In this document: positions 1 through 12,546 of the stretch, in pieces
Position numbering within the stretch: position 1 is the stretch's first letter
How the letters are laid out: each line of letters opens with the position of its first letter
Origin: Didymodactylos carnosus
Taxonomy: Eukaryota > Rotifera > Eurotatoria > Philodinida > Philodinidae
Reading direction: 5' to 3'
Assembly: GCA_905250885.1 (NCBI GenBank)
Contig: CAJNOQ010000074.1
Span: 1 to 64,000 of the forward strand
DNA length: 64,000 nt
Translations under genes and position numbers: made by a program
Notes under the pieces: model-generated
The model's database searches: none
What the model saw: only the letters and a program-made list of their open reading frames with translations
Told to the model about the DNA's origin: nothing

Positions 1-76
1 TGGTTGACTTCAATTTTTTAGTGAAAATCTGGCTCACTTCTCAGATGAAAATTCACTAAAAAATTGAAGTCAACCA
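1..76. repeat. Perfect 25-bp inverted repeat (hairpin)
   Basis: Bases 1-25 and 52-76 are exact reverse complements, and a second short pair (ATCTG at 27-31, CAGAT at 42-46) extends the stem inside the loop. It looks like a small palindromic element or the end of one. The left arm touches the window edge, so the outer limit is unknown. Confidence 0.8.
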
Positions 77-94
77 AATTATTTGATATATAAA

Positions 95-660
95 TCGTTC
101 GATCCAGTTTTTGATGCTGATTCCGAATATTTTTTTGCACAATAACTTAATTATAGTGCAGAAAAGGGTGATTTGGGAGTGCGATTTCTATTTTGCTGCC
201 TCTGATTTGGAAAAAATCGGTATTCTCAGCAAGAGACGAGGTTCAGGAAAAAAAGCGATGCGTACTTTTGTTCAACTTTAAATGGCGATTCGAGTGACGT
301 ATGACGATCGGAGAAAAGTTTCAAAACTAGGGAGGAGATAGGTTTGCGAGAGTGGTAGCCCATTTTTTGGAATGCTTACTCTTGTGAAAATTGTGGAACA
401 CAGGTATTTTGTTTTTTGTGACTCGAAGATACACGATTAGACTCAGTTTTTAATGGGGAATCCAAATATATCAAATTCAAAAAATTACAGTGAACGGACG
501 GAGGCAAAATTTTAAGTTTTTTCTGAGTAATGCAAATTTTTTGTTTTCTCGGTGCTCTCAGTATTTTGAGAATTTTTCCGGAAAAACTTGATCAATTTCG
601 AATAAAAAGGTGATATTCGGAATCAGCGCATTCAGGAGTATCTGAATATGTAGCTTTCGA
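95..660. repeat. Dispersed repeat, copy 1 (partly palindromic)
   Basis: Bases 95-280 resemble 11160-11345 in order and wording: GATTCCGAATAT near the start, a CTCTGATT block, TTCTCAGCAA, then GATGC.TACTTTT. The 15-mer GCTGATTCCGAATAT at 117-131 also returns inverted at about 612-626, so the unit may be a foldback of about 550 bp. No coding capacity is seen. Confidence 0.45.
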
Positions 661-1998
661 CCGAAAGCTAAGATAGTGCTGCATTTTTGAATTGCGGGCA
701 CCTTAATTACAATGAATTAAAAAGTATACTCTTGTCTCGAGTGCACATAGATTTGTATTAGATAATTGTTTACGTTAGCTGAGAAAAATCCAAGGGAGAA
801 ACAGCTGAATTTAGTTCGTTAAATTCAAATAAATTCAAAATTCACCTGAATTCATCAAAATTCATCTAAATTTCCAAAAGTTCCGAAATATAGTTAAGAA
901 CGTACGTAACGACGATAATAGCAATACAAATAAGCATTAACGCCATTCCAAAAATTCATTTGAAAACGAGTAGTAATCTGAAAGTTGAACTGTATATGTT
1001 AATGATCACTGATTAACGGATCGCAAAAAATCATTTTAATCAACCTAAATTTCTATTTTCTATTTGATGACGGAACACACATCACCATAGTGATCAGGAG
1101 GGTCGATAAGCTATGTTTCCATGTGGCTTCCTCACTCATGCACGTCACAGGAAGAAAGTAATGGGCACCACGAAAAATGAGTACCACCGAGTCACTGTAT
1201 AAGTTGTAGAACTACTCCAGTTTGTAGTAAAGTGATGGGACGATCTCTCGTACGTGTTGAATCTAAATGTTTACGTGGTCTTTTATTTTTTGGATTGATA
1301 GTTTTCTGGAATACTTCTAGAAAACTACCTCAGGTCTGGATCCGAAACCCACAACCATATACGTTTTAAGTGCATGCTGTCTACTTTCAGATAATGAAAT
1401 AATAAAATTTTTAGAAGTTTGTGTGTAGCCATCGTAGAAGATCTTCTAAGTGCCTTCGACTTTCGGCTAAAACTCCTTGGAAAACCTTCAGATTTTGATT
1501 TTTTTCAAGACAAAAACTGTCGTAATTAGTTAAAAGTGAACTTTGTCCAATGAGCCTGTTTAAAAAAATTAAAGAATAACGACGAATATTTCTAATTTGA
1601 ATATTTCCGAGAATCCTGTACTCAAAAACTCGATTTTCAAGAAGTCCACTGTCAAGTCAGAATCAACCAAATCCAATGGCAACATTAGATACAGCAAGGC
1701 CGAAACGATCCAGATAGTGGTGTCAGAACATCTAATAGACCTTGTTATGTAAATCTAAATTGATTATCATATTTTGTTATTAATGATTTTTTATGAAATA
1801 AATTCTTTAATTCTGTATCTGACATCGATGATTTTGTTTTAGCTAACACAGCCGTTTTGATTTCAGTTGATCGATGCAAAATTGTAAACGATTCATTATT
1901 TTTTTTGTTTCTGTAATGCCTAATGCATCTTTATCAATTGATTTTAATGTGTCACTCCGTGTTGACGTTACTGATAATGTTGCTGATGAATCATTAGA
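661..1998. other. Non-coding, nothing recognised
   Basis: No convincing exon, RNA gene or repeat was seen; only short AT-rich chance frames occur. Confidence 0.5.
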
Positions 1999-2330
1999 AG
2001 TGGAGGATGTCGATAAGAGAACTGCTTGAAGATGAACGAAATGATTGTGATGATGATCTTTTATGACGTTTCGTATTTGTATTAGCATGTCCAAGGCTGT
2101 GCGCATGTTTACGTTTTGATTTTTTATGTGATTTATCATACCTTGAAAAACGGTGTTTGTTTTCATCAAAGCTTTGTTTATCAGATGGATCATCATTGGC
2201 GTCTGTAGAGCTATTGTTATCATTATCTGATGTATGGTGAAGTTAACATCATCATCTATATAATCAGGATCTCATGAATCCTCACCCTCATCTGCTTTAG
2301 AAATAATGCTATAATTTGGTGATCGGAAAC
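1999..2330 (-). pseudogene. Possible relic of an acidic/basic low-complexity coding exon
   Basis: Read on the minus strand, one frame gives an acidic Asp/Asn-rich run followed by a Lys/Arg/His-rich and then Ser-rich tail (for example KHRFSRYDKSHKKSKRKHAH), ending in a stop near 1999. Upstream of it, in other frames with at least one stop, are further acidic pieces (ADEGEDS, YIDDDVN). The pattern resembles the disordered tail of a nuclear protein, but no domain or splice structure confirms it. It may be a decayed gene fragment or chance low complexity; the family is not recognised. Confidence 0.2.
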
Positions 2331-3069
2331 GTGTTATAGTTAATATGAAATGTATATTAAAGATTGTTTATCATTTTTTTTGAGTCCTTGCGCTATATCT
2401 ATGCTTTTGTTCGATAAAATTTCAAAACATTGCATTCAAAAATTTCGCAATTTGTGCTATTCGTAATATTATTACAACGTTGACAAGTCTATGTTGAGGA
2501 AATTGTACAAGCTGAATCACTTTGAATAGATAATTACAGAAGATCATTCAAATGGAACGTATCATCTATGCTATCTGAAGGTTTATGTTTTATGAAATGT
2601 TCTTTTTGGGAAAATGATGGAGTGAGAAGTCGGTACAGGTGTTTATCAATAATTTTCTTCTTTCACCTCAGCTAAACGTGTTTATTAAACGGAAGAAGAG
2701 AGAACAGAAAAGCATTTTTTACAAAAATAACGAATAATTATGTTGTCTAATTCGTTATCCATCCATGCATAGATAAAAAGCATTCGATATGAAGTTAAGA
2801 AAAAGAGAGCTACATGAGTAAATGATTAATTGTTCTGCTTTCATTATATTTATGCATGTGACAGAAGAACATAAGTACAAAAATAGGATTGACGCAAGGT
2901 AACGTTGTCATAATTTTGTCGGAAAAATAGTGTGTAAAATCAATGACAAAAACTTTTAATGCACAAGTAGAAGTCTCTCCTTCGAGTGGCAGCACATTTA
3001 AAAGAAGCAGTAAAAACCTGGTCATTCATTTGGTAAATTTGACGCACATCACTCGTGCGTGATAATTTG
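2331..3069. other. Non-coding, nothing recognised
   Basis: AT-rich sequence with no supported gene or repeat. Confidence 0.5.
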
Positions 3070-3350
3070 CTTAACATGATCGTATGCCCAGGCTGATTTT
3101 ATACAATCGTGAACGACGACTTACGGCTGAGTACGGTCGTATTTCATACAGACATTATACATTATCGTATACATACAACCGTCGTAAAAAGCCGTACACG
3201 ATTGTAAACGGTCGCAAACATTTTCTTTACGCTCGTCGTATTACGTCTGCATGTATACGACGATTTACGATCAGATACTTATTAGTACGACCTCATTACG
3301 ACCGTAAACCGATCATAAGTATACGTATACGACGGTCCTTTTCATTGTCC
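3070..3350. repeat. TACG/CGTA-rich tract
   Basis: About 280 bp packed with the complementary words TACGA, TCGTA, CGTATAC and GTATACG, and richer in CpG than its surroundings. It leaves an open + frame (3084-3362) whose translation is mostly Arg/Tyr/Ile and matches nothing known, so the frame is best explained by the repeat composition. The words are self-complementary, so the tract can fold on itself. Its origin is unknown. Confidence 0.55.
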
Positions 3351-5545
3351 TCGGTGGTTTGAAAATACAAAATATGTATTTCTATATACTACAGCAGTTT
3401 CATAAAAAATCATATCAAATAACAGTATATTTCTTGTATTTTTATTAAGCATGTTGTGTCGCGTTAAGTATGTTAAATAGAGTATCGTTTGACATTATGA
3501 ATCCATGTGAATTAATTTTAAGACAACTACACAATTTTAAAGAACCTATGAAAACAGTGTAAAATCGTCATCTTTAACGAAAGTAGGTTTTTACTAGTCT
3601 CAAAGATTTGTTGAAGAAATAAACGTTCCCATTAAGCTTTGCAGTGCCACCGTTAGGTCATGTTTCACTAAGGTTCACCTACTAAAAAAAAAACGGTGCC
3701 AAGTCTCAAAGCAAACTTTCGATATCTTTCCTACAAGTAACAAGCCTCTGAGATGGTCATCTATATCTGTCCTAGGCATTAACTACAACTCTGACCCGCA
3801 GTGCTGGCCCGTACCGAAAATCTACGAAGAATCATCAAAAGAACTATAGTGTATGTCACAACACAGTGAATATGCTGTCGGATGATCCGAGGTACTGAGA
3901 TGTAATTAACTTTCCCAAGGCTATTACAGGACTTGACGATGGCTTGGTTCGAACACAGTACCTTAGAAGTACGCGATGAACAGCATAGTCACCAAACCAT
4001 CATCTAATCATATGAAGAAAGAAAGATATCGTTTTCGAGTAAAGACCTATTCTAGAAATTTTGCCTTTGAAATAATATTTTAAAACTTATCTGATAGAAA
4101 AAGATGTGCTATGATTTCCACTGTAAAAAAACTGCGTCTTCGTCAACAGCATATCTATTGCGATGAATCAGACACATTGTTTAGACAAATGCATGTCATT
4201 TGGAATATGTTGTCTATGAAGGTAAATTAATTGTGTTTAGCATATTATGGTTTATTTTAACTCATTTCTAAAGAAATAAATATAATCAAAAAAATATGTG
4301 TTGTTTAATATTTCTTTGGATTAACCTCAGAAAAACATGTAGAGTGACTAGACACGTCAAGTCGTCTGTACACTCTAAAAAAATTGTCTTAAAATAAGAT
4401 GGTGTAAATCAGTTGCAAAATAGTCGGGTCCATCATCTTACTTTAAGATGGATCAATATTTATCTTATTTCCTTAAAAATTGTATCTTTTAAGGATAGTC
4501 TTGTACAACAGAAGGGGTGGGTGAACAGAACTGCAAGAGTACTTTATGCACTGATCATATCGATAATCATAGTACGACATCGGATAAATTGACAAATTTT
4601 TCTAAAGAAATCATTCCTCTTTGTATACGAGTGGCGAACGCAAACATAAGAGATTCTTCCTTAGTTAGAGAAGTAAGACGGATGAATATCTGGAAGAAAT
4701 AAATCTCTTAAAATAAGACTAGTGAATACAAAAGGTACGAATTTTTTTGATCGTCAAATATTTTTACATACAAATGACCACCAAGAAAGAATACTTTTAA
4801 CATTTTCAACAAATTTTACGTCAAAATTTTGGAATATAAATGATCACCAAATTGTGATCAGTACTGAAGATTGTTCATTTCTCAACAAACATACAATATA
4901 AAAAACATGTGTTTACAAATGAAAACTGTGCCTTTCTCTGGACGGGCTGTACTTTTTCATTTCTCTAATGGTTGAATAAATGTTTTATCACTAATTTGAA
5001 GGCCTCTCCTGTTAGAAATCTTTTTTTGACATAAAACGCGAAGTTCTGACCAAATTTTCACAAAATATTAGTCTTGTCTAGATTAGGTTAGGGTAAAAGT
5101 TTAGCTTGAAAACTTGAGTTTCTCACAGCCATTTCAAAAATGATGGTTAAAAAGTAGGTATTGCCATTTCTTATATTTCTTCTCTATTTTAAGTGCTAAA
5201 AAGCTTGTGTTGGTCTTAAAATGGCAAGAAAATGAATAAAACACCGTTTGAATATAGGATGTAGAGTGTTTTGTAGAACGAGAGTAAATCCGTCATTTTT
5301 TAAGCTTAGAATAGTCTCTTGAAACTGTGTGTTGAACAAATGACATATAAAATCAACTCATTTATTCTGATTCACTTTAAAATAAATATATCGACGGCCT
5401 TTTTGTATAAAAAGACAATCGTTATATAATTATCTTAAAGTGATATGAATATGCCTAGTAAAGACAATATAAATCTTATTCTGACTCATACGTTATTTTT
5501 CATTGAAGATTATAAATTATAAGCTAAAGCCACAACAACAATAAA
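3351..5545. other. Non-coding; short CTTAAAATAAG inverted repeat
   Basis: The only structure noticed is an 18-bp imperfect stem at about 4388-4455 (TCTTAAAATAAGATGGTG against CATCATCTTACTTTAAGA), with a further CTTAAAATAAG copy near 4709. It may be a decayed MITE. The region ends with the presumed promoter and 5' UTR of the gene starting at 5546. Confidence 0.4.
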
Positions 5546-7272
5546 ATGGAACGTATCAGGTGGAGTGAAAAACGTATACCATTCAAAAATATTATAGAAA
5601 ACTCATTGATTCCAAAACCGGCATTGGTTCAAATTGGTCAAAAAACAATTGTTGTTGGTGAAAAAATAAATGGCGAATTCATCATGGCATCACCATGTAA
5701 AGTTGTCGGAAATCGATTTGATGTTATGGAGCAAGAAATTGTCCTATCAAGTAAACATACCGGTTAGTTTACTCTTACGATTGTATTGTGCTGGTAAAAA
5801 TTAATGTTTATTTATTCTTCTGTTTCAAGGTCTCTGGCGTGTTATATCAAAATCATCTTCAAAAAAAGAAGAGTCAATTCATCGTTTAACCGTGAGAGAT
5901 TTAGAAACTCTTTATCAACGAGATAAAAATCATCAAAGAGCAAATCCGCGTTCGTTCATCTGTATTCGCGATGTGGAGGCATTTGAACTTGTTATAAGAA
6001 CAGGAGATCCATCCACTGTTGATGGACGCCGAATTGACCGTCGAACGAAACAAATTGAAGAAGATACTGAATTTGAAATAACATCAGGTGGTGAGATTGA
6101 ATATACACCTTCGGAGGGTGAACGAACATCTCAAGATTACGCGTTTGTGCCAAAGAAAAAACAAGGTTTAATTCTTTCATTATTATTACCTGGTAATTAA
6201 AGTACATTCTTTTCTCATAAATTTTGCTACAATGTTGTTTTCATTTTCAGGGATAGTTGAACAAGAACAATTAGTTCGAAATCGTACACTTCGTGCATTA
6301 TTTTGTCGAACAAAAGGCGAAACCCGCAGCAGACATTTTTTACTCGAAGTTAATGAACAACCGTGTGAAATCCGGCCGATAGCATCCGAGGGCTCAGTAG
6401 AATTGAGATACTTACATTCAACTCAAAATTTATATGAATATTTACATTCTCACAGTAGTGATACAGCTCTCTACGTGAAACTATTAAGAGGTGATCCACC
6501 AATCAAAGCAGTTGAGTTTGACGGTTATTTAGTGTTGAAGAGCGTGTTGAATGGTGATAAAGTACCGATTTGTCGAACACAGGATTTGGAAATAACGCTT
6601 GTGAGCCCAGATATTCCAGTTCAAGTACGATTACCGACAAAACAAGAACATTACTGGCGAACTTTATCGGAAGTACGTGCAGCTGAATTACAATGTATGC
6701 AATTAGCATTAGCATTGTTAGCTCGTCACGAATCTGAAATGTACATAAATAATGAAAGCGGATATAATGGTGATCTATCGATGATACAGTCGACCCAAAA
6801 TCCAGAAGAACTCAAAAAACACATTGAAGAATGTGAACGAATATTTGCATCGCCAGCAGCCAAAACAAAAAGCGGTGACACTCTAACGAGAAAACCGACC
6901 GATTCAAGAAATAAATCAACCAATGTGATAAACCCTCCACTAGCATCAAGTAATGAAACAACAGGACAACCTATCCACGCTACTTCCGACAAACTTTATA
7001 AATCATCCAATACGTCGCAGCAAACAGTAAATCAAAAACATAGCAGAAACATTGCGGAAGCGCCTAAAACGTTGATTGCAAAACAAAGTACTACGAAAAC
7101 AAGTACAACTAGTACGTCGTACACAAATACCAGCCAAAATGTACCGAATCAAATGCCCAAACAAAGTGATGGTTTTTATGATCGGTTTAATCGACTAACA
7201 ATAAAAGATAAAACGACAAGTTCGTCGATAAAAAATCCAAACTTCTTAGAACGTCAAAATTCAAAAAGTTAA
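5546..7272 (+). CDS. CABIT-domain-like signalling protein (GAREM/Themis type)
   Basis: Three exons: 5546-5762, 5830-6192 and 6251-7272 (533 aa). A donor at 6166 is also in frame and would drop nine residues (524 aa). The protein opens with IRWSEKRIPFKNIIE.SLIPK, which recalls the start of GAREM-type CABIT domains (I.WS...P...L......LP). The first 300 or so residues are beta-rich and globular, ending near LVSPDIPVQVRLPT. Known CABIT proteins act in Tyr-kinase/MAPK signalling, and GAREM binds Grb2. The last 150 residues are a disordered Ser/Thr/Asn/Lys tail with no SAM domain. The start was chosen at the first ATG of the frame, after an A-rich leader. Domain assignment rests on remembered sequence likeness; gene reality is much surer than the family name. 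Confidence 0.6.
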
Positions 7273-7295
7273 GTAGTACCAAAGCTATGATTATT

Positions 7296-7301
7296 AATAA
7301 A
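7296..7301 (+). promoter_or_regulatory. Poly(A) signal of the CABIT-like gene
   Basis: AATAAA 23 bp after the stop codon, the expected place for a short 3' UTR. Confidence 0.55.
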
Positions 7302-9484
7302 GTTTTGGGCATTGCATCAAGCGGAATGTGTACATACCAAGTCTAAGCTTAAACAGAACAATACCATTATACAGATTTTGACTACCGATAAAAAGTAGAA
7401 AACTTTTTCTTTGACTTTTGGCCGGTGAGAATTTGACTGAATGGCCTTCCTTTTTTGTTCACACTTTTGCAGTCGAGCGATCGAGACTGCGATGTACCTG
7501 CTGATAAAAGTCAGCTCCGGCCCTTTAAAGATAAGCTAACTCCATGAGGATTATGGAATAGCCTCTGTCTTTTTTCAGAGCTGCATTCTATGTATTTTAT
7601 ACAAATAAAGCTTATTCTATTATTCACAAATGGTTATACAATTGTAGAGTGAAGGTGAGCTTCAATGACCCTGGAAAATAACACTGTATGCTCTTGTGTA
7701 TAGACATCTGTAAACTGTCTATGATGCCTAGGGGCATTGCTAAGTTTTAGTCAGTTGTCCATAGAAAAACTTTTACTTTTAGTTTTGATTTATGATAAAT
7801 TAGTCCAGTTTAGTCTCGAAAAATAACTCAGATCACCATATCCCCAGTCAACGATCTCAGAAATAATTCCGTAGAACTTGCGAGACGAACTCCCGCGGAA
7901 GTTTTTAACTTTAACAACACTTTTTTGCTTATTTCCGATTTTTAAGTTATCTTATTCCATCTGTTTGTTCAAACGAAAGTTGAGTCTAGGTAATCACCGG
8001 TACCGATCAGTTTCAATCGGTTTCAATCAAGAACTTTATCATAGCATATGCGAACTGGTACTCACTTCAGTTGTAGCCGGTAACGATTCGAACCGGCGTG
8101 ATCCTCGGTAAAACAAAAAGGTAAATGTGTCCTACACAGTTTCAGAGGTAGTCCTGGAGAATTTCCGAAAAATTCAGAAGTTTTTATTCGAAGAATTTTG
8201 TCGACAATCCCGCTGAAATCCCTCATGACTTCTACTAAAATTGGAGATCCACATGGTTCTATCACGACTACCGAAGAGTCTTCTAACGGATTTTTTACTT
8301 TTGCAGTATTCCTGTGAGATTAACCGCAGAAAAGTTGACTAGGATATTTAACATCTCTGCAAAAAAAATTGGTGAACAAGTATAGACTAAAACGTCGGTT
8401 CTATTCATGGACATTAACAGAAAAACTTGTATATGTAGAGCGGGCTCTATTCGGCAGTAGCAGTGTGCTGTAGGGTTAGATTTTGTTTTGTTAAAATTCA
8501 AAGTAAAATATTGAAATATAGTTTACGTTATTTACGCACAGAGTTTCTATTTTATTTACTTATTATCATTCTCTTTTTTATTTACTTAGACACATCAAGA
8601 AGTGCGTTTCATTAGAGTAACTGTTCCATTTTTACCACGTCCATGACTTCTGAAGGTTTAATAACGTTTTTCGAGTTTACAAGCAAAGTTAAGAATAAAA
8701 ATTTATTAAAACTTTTTATTAAAATTCTTAACATGATAGCCGCATTGGTTTTAAAATTTTTATTCTGAAGGTTTACTCGTATCATTTCAGGTGTGTCTCA
8801 ACTATAATATCATCCTCACACATCACTCACTCGGAGTTGTAGCAAAAATTTTAGAGTTGGCGATCCAACCAACACAAAAACGAACGAAATATCAACAGTC
8901 ATGAATTTAGTATTATCAAGTGGCACTCAGAAGTTTAGCACATTTTTTATCTTCTACTTTTTTCCTCAATGAAATACGTTCAAAAAGTTTCAAAGTATGC
9001 TATAGACAGCCTATACCATAGGCTATCATAACCATATAAATGTGCGGTTACAAAGAAGCACTGAGATTTCAGAAAACAAAATATTTTTTTCCCATGCATC
9101 AAAAGTTCAGCACACTTTTCTTTATTTTCAACTTTTTCTTGTTTTATGTTAGTTTAGAAAAATTGACTTACATACCATTCGATAAAGAATTTTATGCTCT
9201 ACATTTTCATAAAAAGAATTTTTCAAATATCTATTGTCTGAAGTTTGAAATTTCAAGTTTTCTAAAAAGTGGATGAAAATGTTTTCCAAAACTCGGAAAA
9301 GACAAAATTTCTCCACAAAATGTGAAGAAAAATAAATTCTAAATACGTCATCCGAAAGAGCGTAAAAAATTACACAAAACTGCTAGATCGAAATGACATT
9401 TCAATCAAAAGTTAATATCATTTGAAAACCTTTCTTGAATAACCTATAGACATTTTCATATGAATACATTCAACCGATGCACAA
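7302..9484. other. Non-coding; possible LINE 3' UTR remnant at 7380-7620
   Basis: Around 7440-7620 the sequence has a GC-richer block, a CTCTG..CAGAG stem and an AATAAAG end followed by TTATTC words, as in the 3' UTR of many CR1/Jockey-like LINEs, but no reverse-transcriptase coding is attached. A CCGGT-rich patch lies at about 7995-8100. Nothing else is recognised. Confidence 0.3.
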
Positions 9485-10260
9485 TCAAAATTATCACACT
9501 CGATCTAATAATTTGTATAAAGTAAAATAAATATTCGGAAAAACAACTAATTATCAGTCCTCTTTCTTTCCAAGAATAACAAAAATTTGGAACACACTCG
9601 ACGTTAACTTGCGGAAAATCATAAAAACTAAAGAATTTTGCGAGAAGATAACAAAATATTTTAGGATTAGTAAAAATATCATAGTACAAAAAGAAACAAG
9701 TAGAATTGCTGATATTGCTTTCCATGAGATGAGAATGGATTTTTAACACTAGGATATGGAAGAGATGTAATCAAAGATAAGAAAGCAACTTTATGTAGTT
9801 GTAAACAACAAGAGATAGTCGAACACTATTTTCTTCTATGCCCGAACTATGTTCTAGCCAGATAAGAACTTTTTAAGAACTTATCTCATAGTGACTCAAA
9901 CATAGACATTGACTTGGACACATTACTACTCAGAGGACAATTTGAACCAAACTTGTACAAAGATCTTTACTACATCATTATAAAGTATATATAAAAAACA
10001 GAATGATAAATAGACAATGATCAATATTTACATACATTGATCAACATTCCTTCTTTCCCCTCCCTCCGCTTCATCTATTCACTATACCCGCAGCCTTTTT
10101 TCTCTTCTTTCAACTTTATTTACCTTTATTTTATTTTTTTGTTAGTTTTCTTATGGTAAAGAGTAACACCTTATAAAATAACTTCTTGAACTATATAATG
10201 GCAATTTGCCGCTTTAGTTCGAGGGTTATTAGGATTTCTTTATCTTTAAATAAATATAGT
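9485..10260 (+). mobile_element. LINE (non-LTR retrotransposon) 3' fragment
   Basis: A decayed C-terminal end of a reverse-transcriptase ORF. One frame reads FGKTTNYQSSFFPRITKIWN followed by TLDVNLRKI, the well-known SFFPR..xWNxL motif after the RT domain of CR1/Jockey-like LINEs. After a stop and frame change a zinc-knuckle tail follows: CSCKQQEIVEHYFLLCPNY, then a stop and LLLRGQFEPNLYKDLYYI. A 3' UTR of about 250 bp ends in TTTAAATAAATA near 10260. The 5' part with RT and endonuclease is absent, as is usual after 5'-truncated insertion. At least three stops or frame changes show it is dead. Confidence 0.65.
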
Positions 10261-10406
10261 TTAAATCAACCTATAGACATTAAAACGAGCGCCAATTTTT
10301 AAATTTTCAAAATATGGATATTCAAACAACAGAATAAAATCCCAAACTAGCTTAAATTTGTAGAGCACAATTTTCTCTACAAAATGATGCCTTACCCAAG
10401 TTGGTA

Positions 10407-10734
10407 CGTTTAGAAATAACGCTGGCTGAGTCCGTTTAATTTGTTCAATTTTTTGAAGTGCCATGGCACTTTTTACAGCATTTTTTGGACATTTTTGTAT
10501 TTTACTTATAACTTTTGAATGATAAGACATATCGTGCTCGGGAACGTCTCATTTTAATGAGGAAAATATTGTCAACGATATTTATACGTTCCCGAGCACG
10601 ATATGTCTTGTCATTCAAAAGTTCTAAGTAAAATACAAAAATGTCCAAAAAATGCTGTGAAAAGTGCCATATTACAAATGTACTTCAAAAAATTGAACAA
10701 ATTAAACGGACTCAATCGGCGTTATTTCTGAACG
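10407..10734. mobile_element. Foldback element with 140-bp inverted arms
   Basis: Arms 10407-10546 and 10587-10734 are inverted copies at roughly 90% identity, separated by 40 bp. The inner ends (TCGTGCTCGGGAACG and its complement) are the best kept. The minus frame at 10261-10530 runs through the left arm and is a by-product. No coding region and no target-site duplication were seen. It is a non-autonomous palindromic element or an inverted duplication. Confidence 0.75.
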
Positions 10735-12367
10735 TTTGAAACAAAAAATGGATGATTTATCATCATCCAACAAAATGAAGAAACTAGCATGGTAAAAAAT
10801 ATGGAAAAGATAATGAAGCAAATGACACATTGTAAAATATTTGTAAGTCTATTTAGTTATTTCTGAACTTATGCATGCCATCTTGTGCTTTAATTTAGAA
10901 TTTACCAGAAACAGCGCCGGAGAAAAATTGATAGACACCTGTAAGAAAACTAATTTATCAATTTATAATTGCTTGTGCTTTTCTTCTCCTTTTTCGTAGA
11001 TATTAAATGGACAGAATTTAATACAATGTGTGATTCCACTCACTAGACCACGAAAATTATTATGTACTTATGTTAGAAAATTTTATTAACAAGAAACGTT
11101 ACTATATTTGTAAGGTATTGGAATTAGAATAAAACGTAAAACTTTTCTAAAAATTTTGAAATACATATCAGACGACTCATTTTTTGATCCTAATTCCGAA
11201 TATAATATTTTTATTGCAAAAAGGTTCGATTCTGATAAAGAAAATTGAGAATTATGGGCACAATTTCGACGTTTTCGTCTCTGATTAAAAAAAAATGAAT
11301 TTTCTCAGCAATGAAAAGAAAAATGTGATGCATACTTTTATGACTGGTGGTATCATGAATCGAATTAGATAAACTAAATGACTTTATCTCTTAGGCAAAA
11401 AAGCTAGTTAACTTTACAAAATGCTTCATATGCATGTCGAATGGGCGCAATTCTAGTTCGCACGGTCAATGAACGCTTTGTATTGAAATTGATTAAACGT
11501 CATTTCTATACTCGGTTTTTGACGCTGAATCCGAAAAAAATGTTTCAAAATCCGAAAAGTACAAAGCGAAAAATTTGGCGTATTGTGAAAACAATGCGTT
11601 TTTCGAAAAAAATCGATCCTTCCGAGTTTTTCAAATTTTTCGATTCTGAAAAAATCATTTTCAGAATCTAAAAACCGGTTTTTCTCACTCACCTCGATGC
11701 GCTCTATCCAACCATGTAAAGGAAAAGGGAAAAAAAGTTTTACTTTTCATTCCAATTTCCGGCACCATACAAATATAGGAACGCTTCTGTTACCCACCAT
11801 TGTGAACAAATTTTCATTATTTTCACTAGTGATAGTGGCTGAAGGTTAGATGCAAGACCAGTTACATGTAGATTTATAGAGCTTGTCATTCTGCACTGTG
11901 AAAACTAAAAATTTCCGCCTACAGTACAATTTAGGATGTCATAAAATCCCACAACTGCGGTATCAGTATAGTGGCAGAAGTTATATAAGTATTTGCTTGT
12001 AATTGTCCGTGTATCTAGTCTTCAGACACTATAACTAGTGAAAATATTGAAAAATTTGTTCACACAGACAAGTGACACAAAAGCAACGGAGATTAGAAAC
12101 GGTGACTAATTATATCATTGGATATATATCTCCAAAGAGCGCTTAAAAAGAAACCTCTATCATGAAGACATTTCACACGTATTTTGTACACGTTCCGAAC
12201 AAGACATCCGCAACGTCTAGTTCCACACGCGTACGAAGCGGACGTTTCGAACGTGTATGAAATATTCGGAACGCGGATATTCTCCGTTTAAGTCGACTTG
12301 GTGGATATTTTTAGGCTCAGAAGTGCCGAATCATTTGGAGGAACGCACCCGCAGGCTTTTAACGGAC
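10735..12367. repeat. Non-coding with repeat debris (dispersed repeat copy 2)
   Basis: Bases 11160-11345 are the second copy of the dispersed repeat at 95-280. At 11641-11668 lies a hairpin with an 11-bp stem (GATTCTGAAAA / TTTTCAGAATC), part of a weak wider inverted repeat at 11510-11690 that keeps both strands open and creates overlapping chance frames. No gene is supported. Confidence 0.4.
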
Positions 12368-12546
12368 AGGGGTCTGTTTCTCAATACAACTTAAGTGCGG
12401 CCTGTTTCTCGAAAAAACTTAAGTTTTACTTAAGTGAATAATTTCACTTAAGTAAACAGGAAATTATACTTAAGTGTTTTTAAGAAACTCACTTAAGTAA
12501 AATATTTTTTACAGTAAAACTTAAGTTTTTTTGAGAAACAGGCCCC
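12368..12546. mobile_element. CTTAAG-type MITE, copy 1 (with extra end)
   Basis: The inner element runs from GGCCTGTTTCTCGAAAAAAC (12399) to its inverted partner ending GAGAAACAGGCCCC (12546). Internal ACTTAAGT words repeat about eight times. A further copy of the terminal sequence, GGGGTCTGTTTCTC..ACTTAAGT, sits at 12368-12396, suggesting one copy inserted into or beside another. A relative lies at 58340-58466. Confidence 0.75.

Noticed and set aside
1843-2223. 126-aa minus-strand open frame
   Set aside because: Composition is unremarkable and another frame of the same bases gives a more protein-like low-complexity run; only the latter is listed, as a weak relic.
3084-3362. 92-aa plus-strand frame rich in Arg, Tyr and Ile
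   Set aside because: It follows directly from the TACG/CGTA word composition and has no splice or family support.
8062-8120. GATTCGAACC word like a tRNA B box
   Set aside because: No A box at the right spacing and no acceptor stem pairing could be found, so no tRNA is called.
10261-10530. 89-aa minus-strand frame
   Set aside because: It runs through the left arm of a foldback element; the matching right arm does not keep the frame open.
11441-11692. Two overlapping frames on opposite strands
   Set aside because: Produced by a weak inverted repeat and A/T-rich codons; neither resembles a protein.
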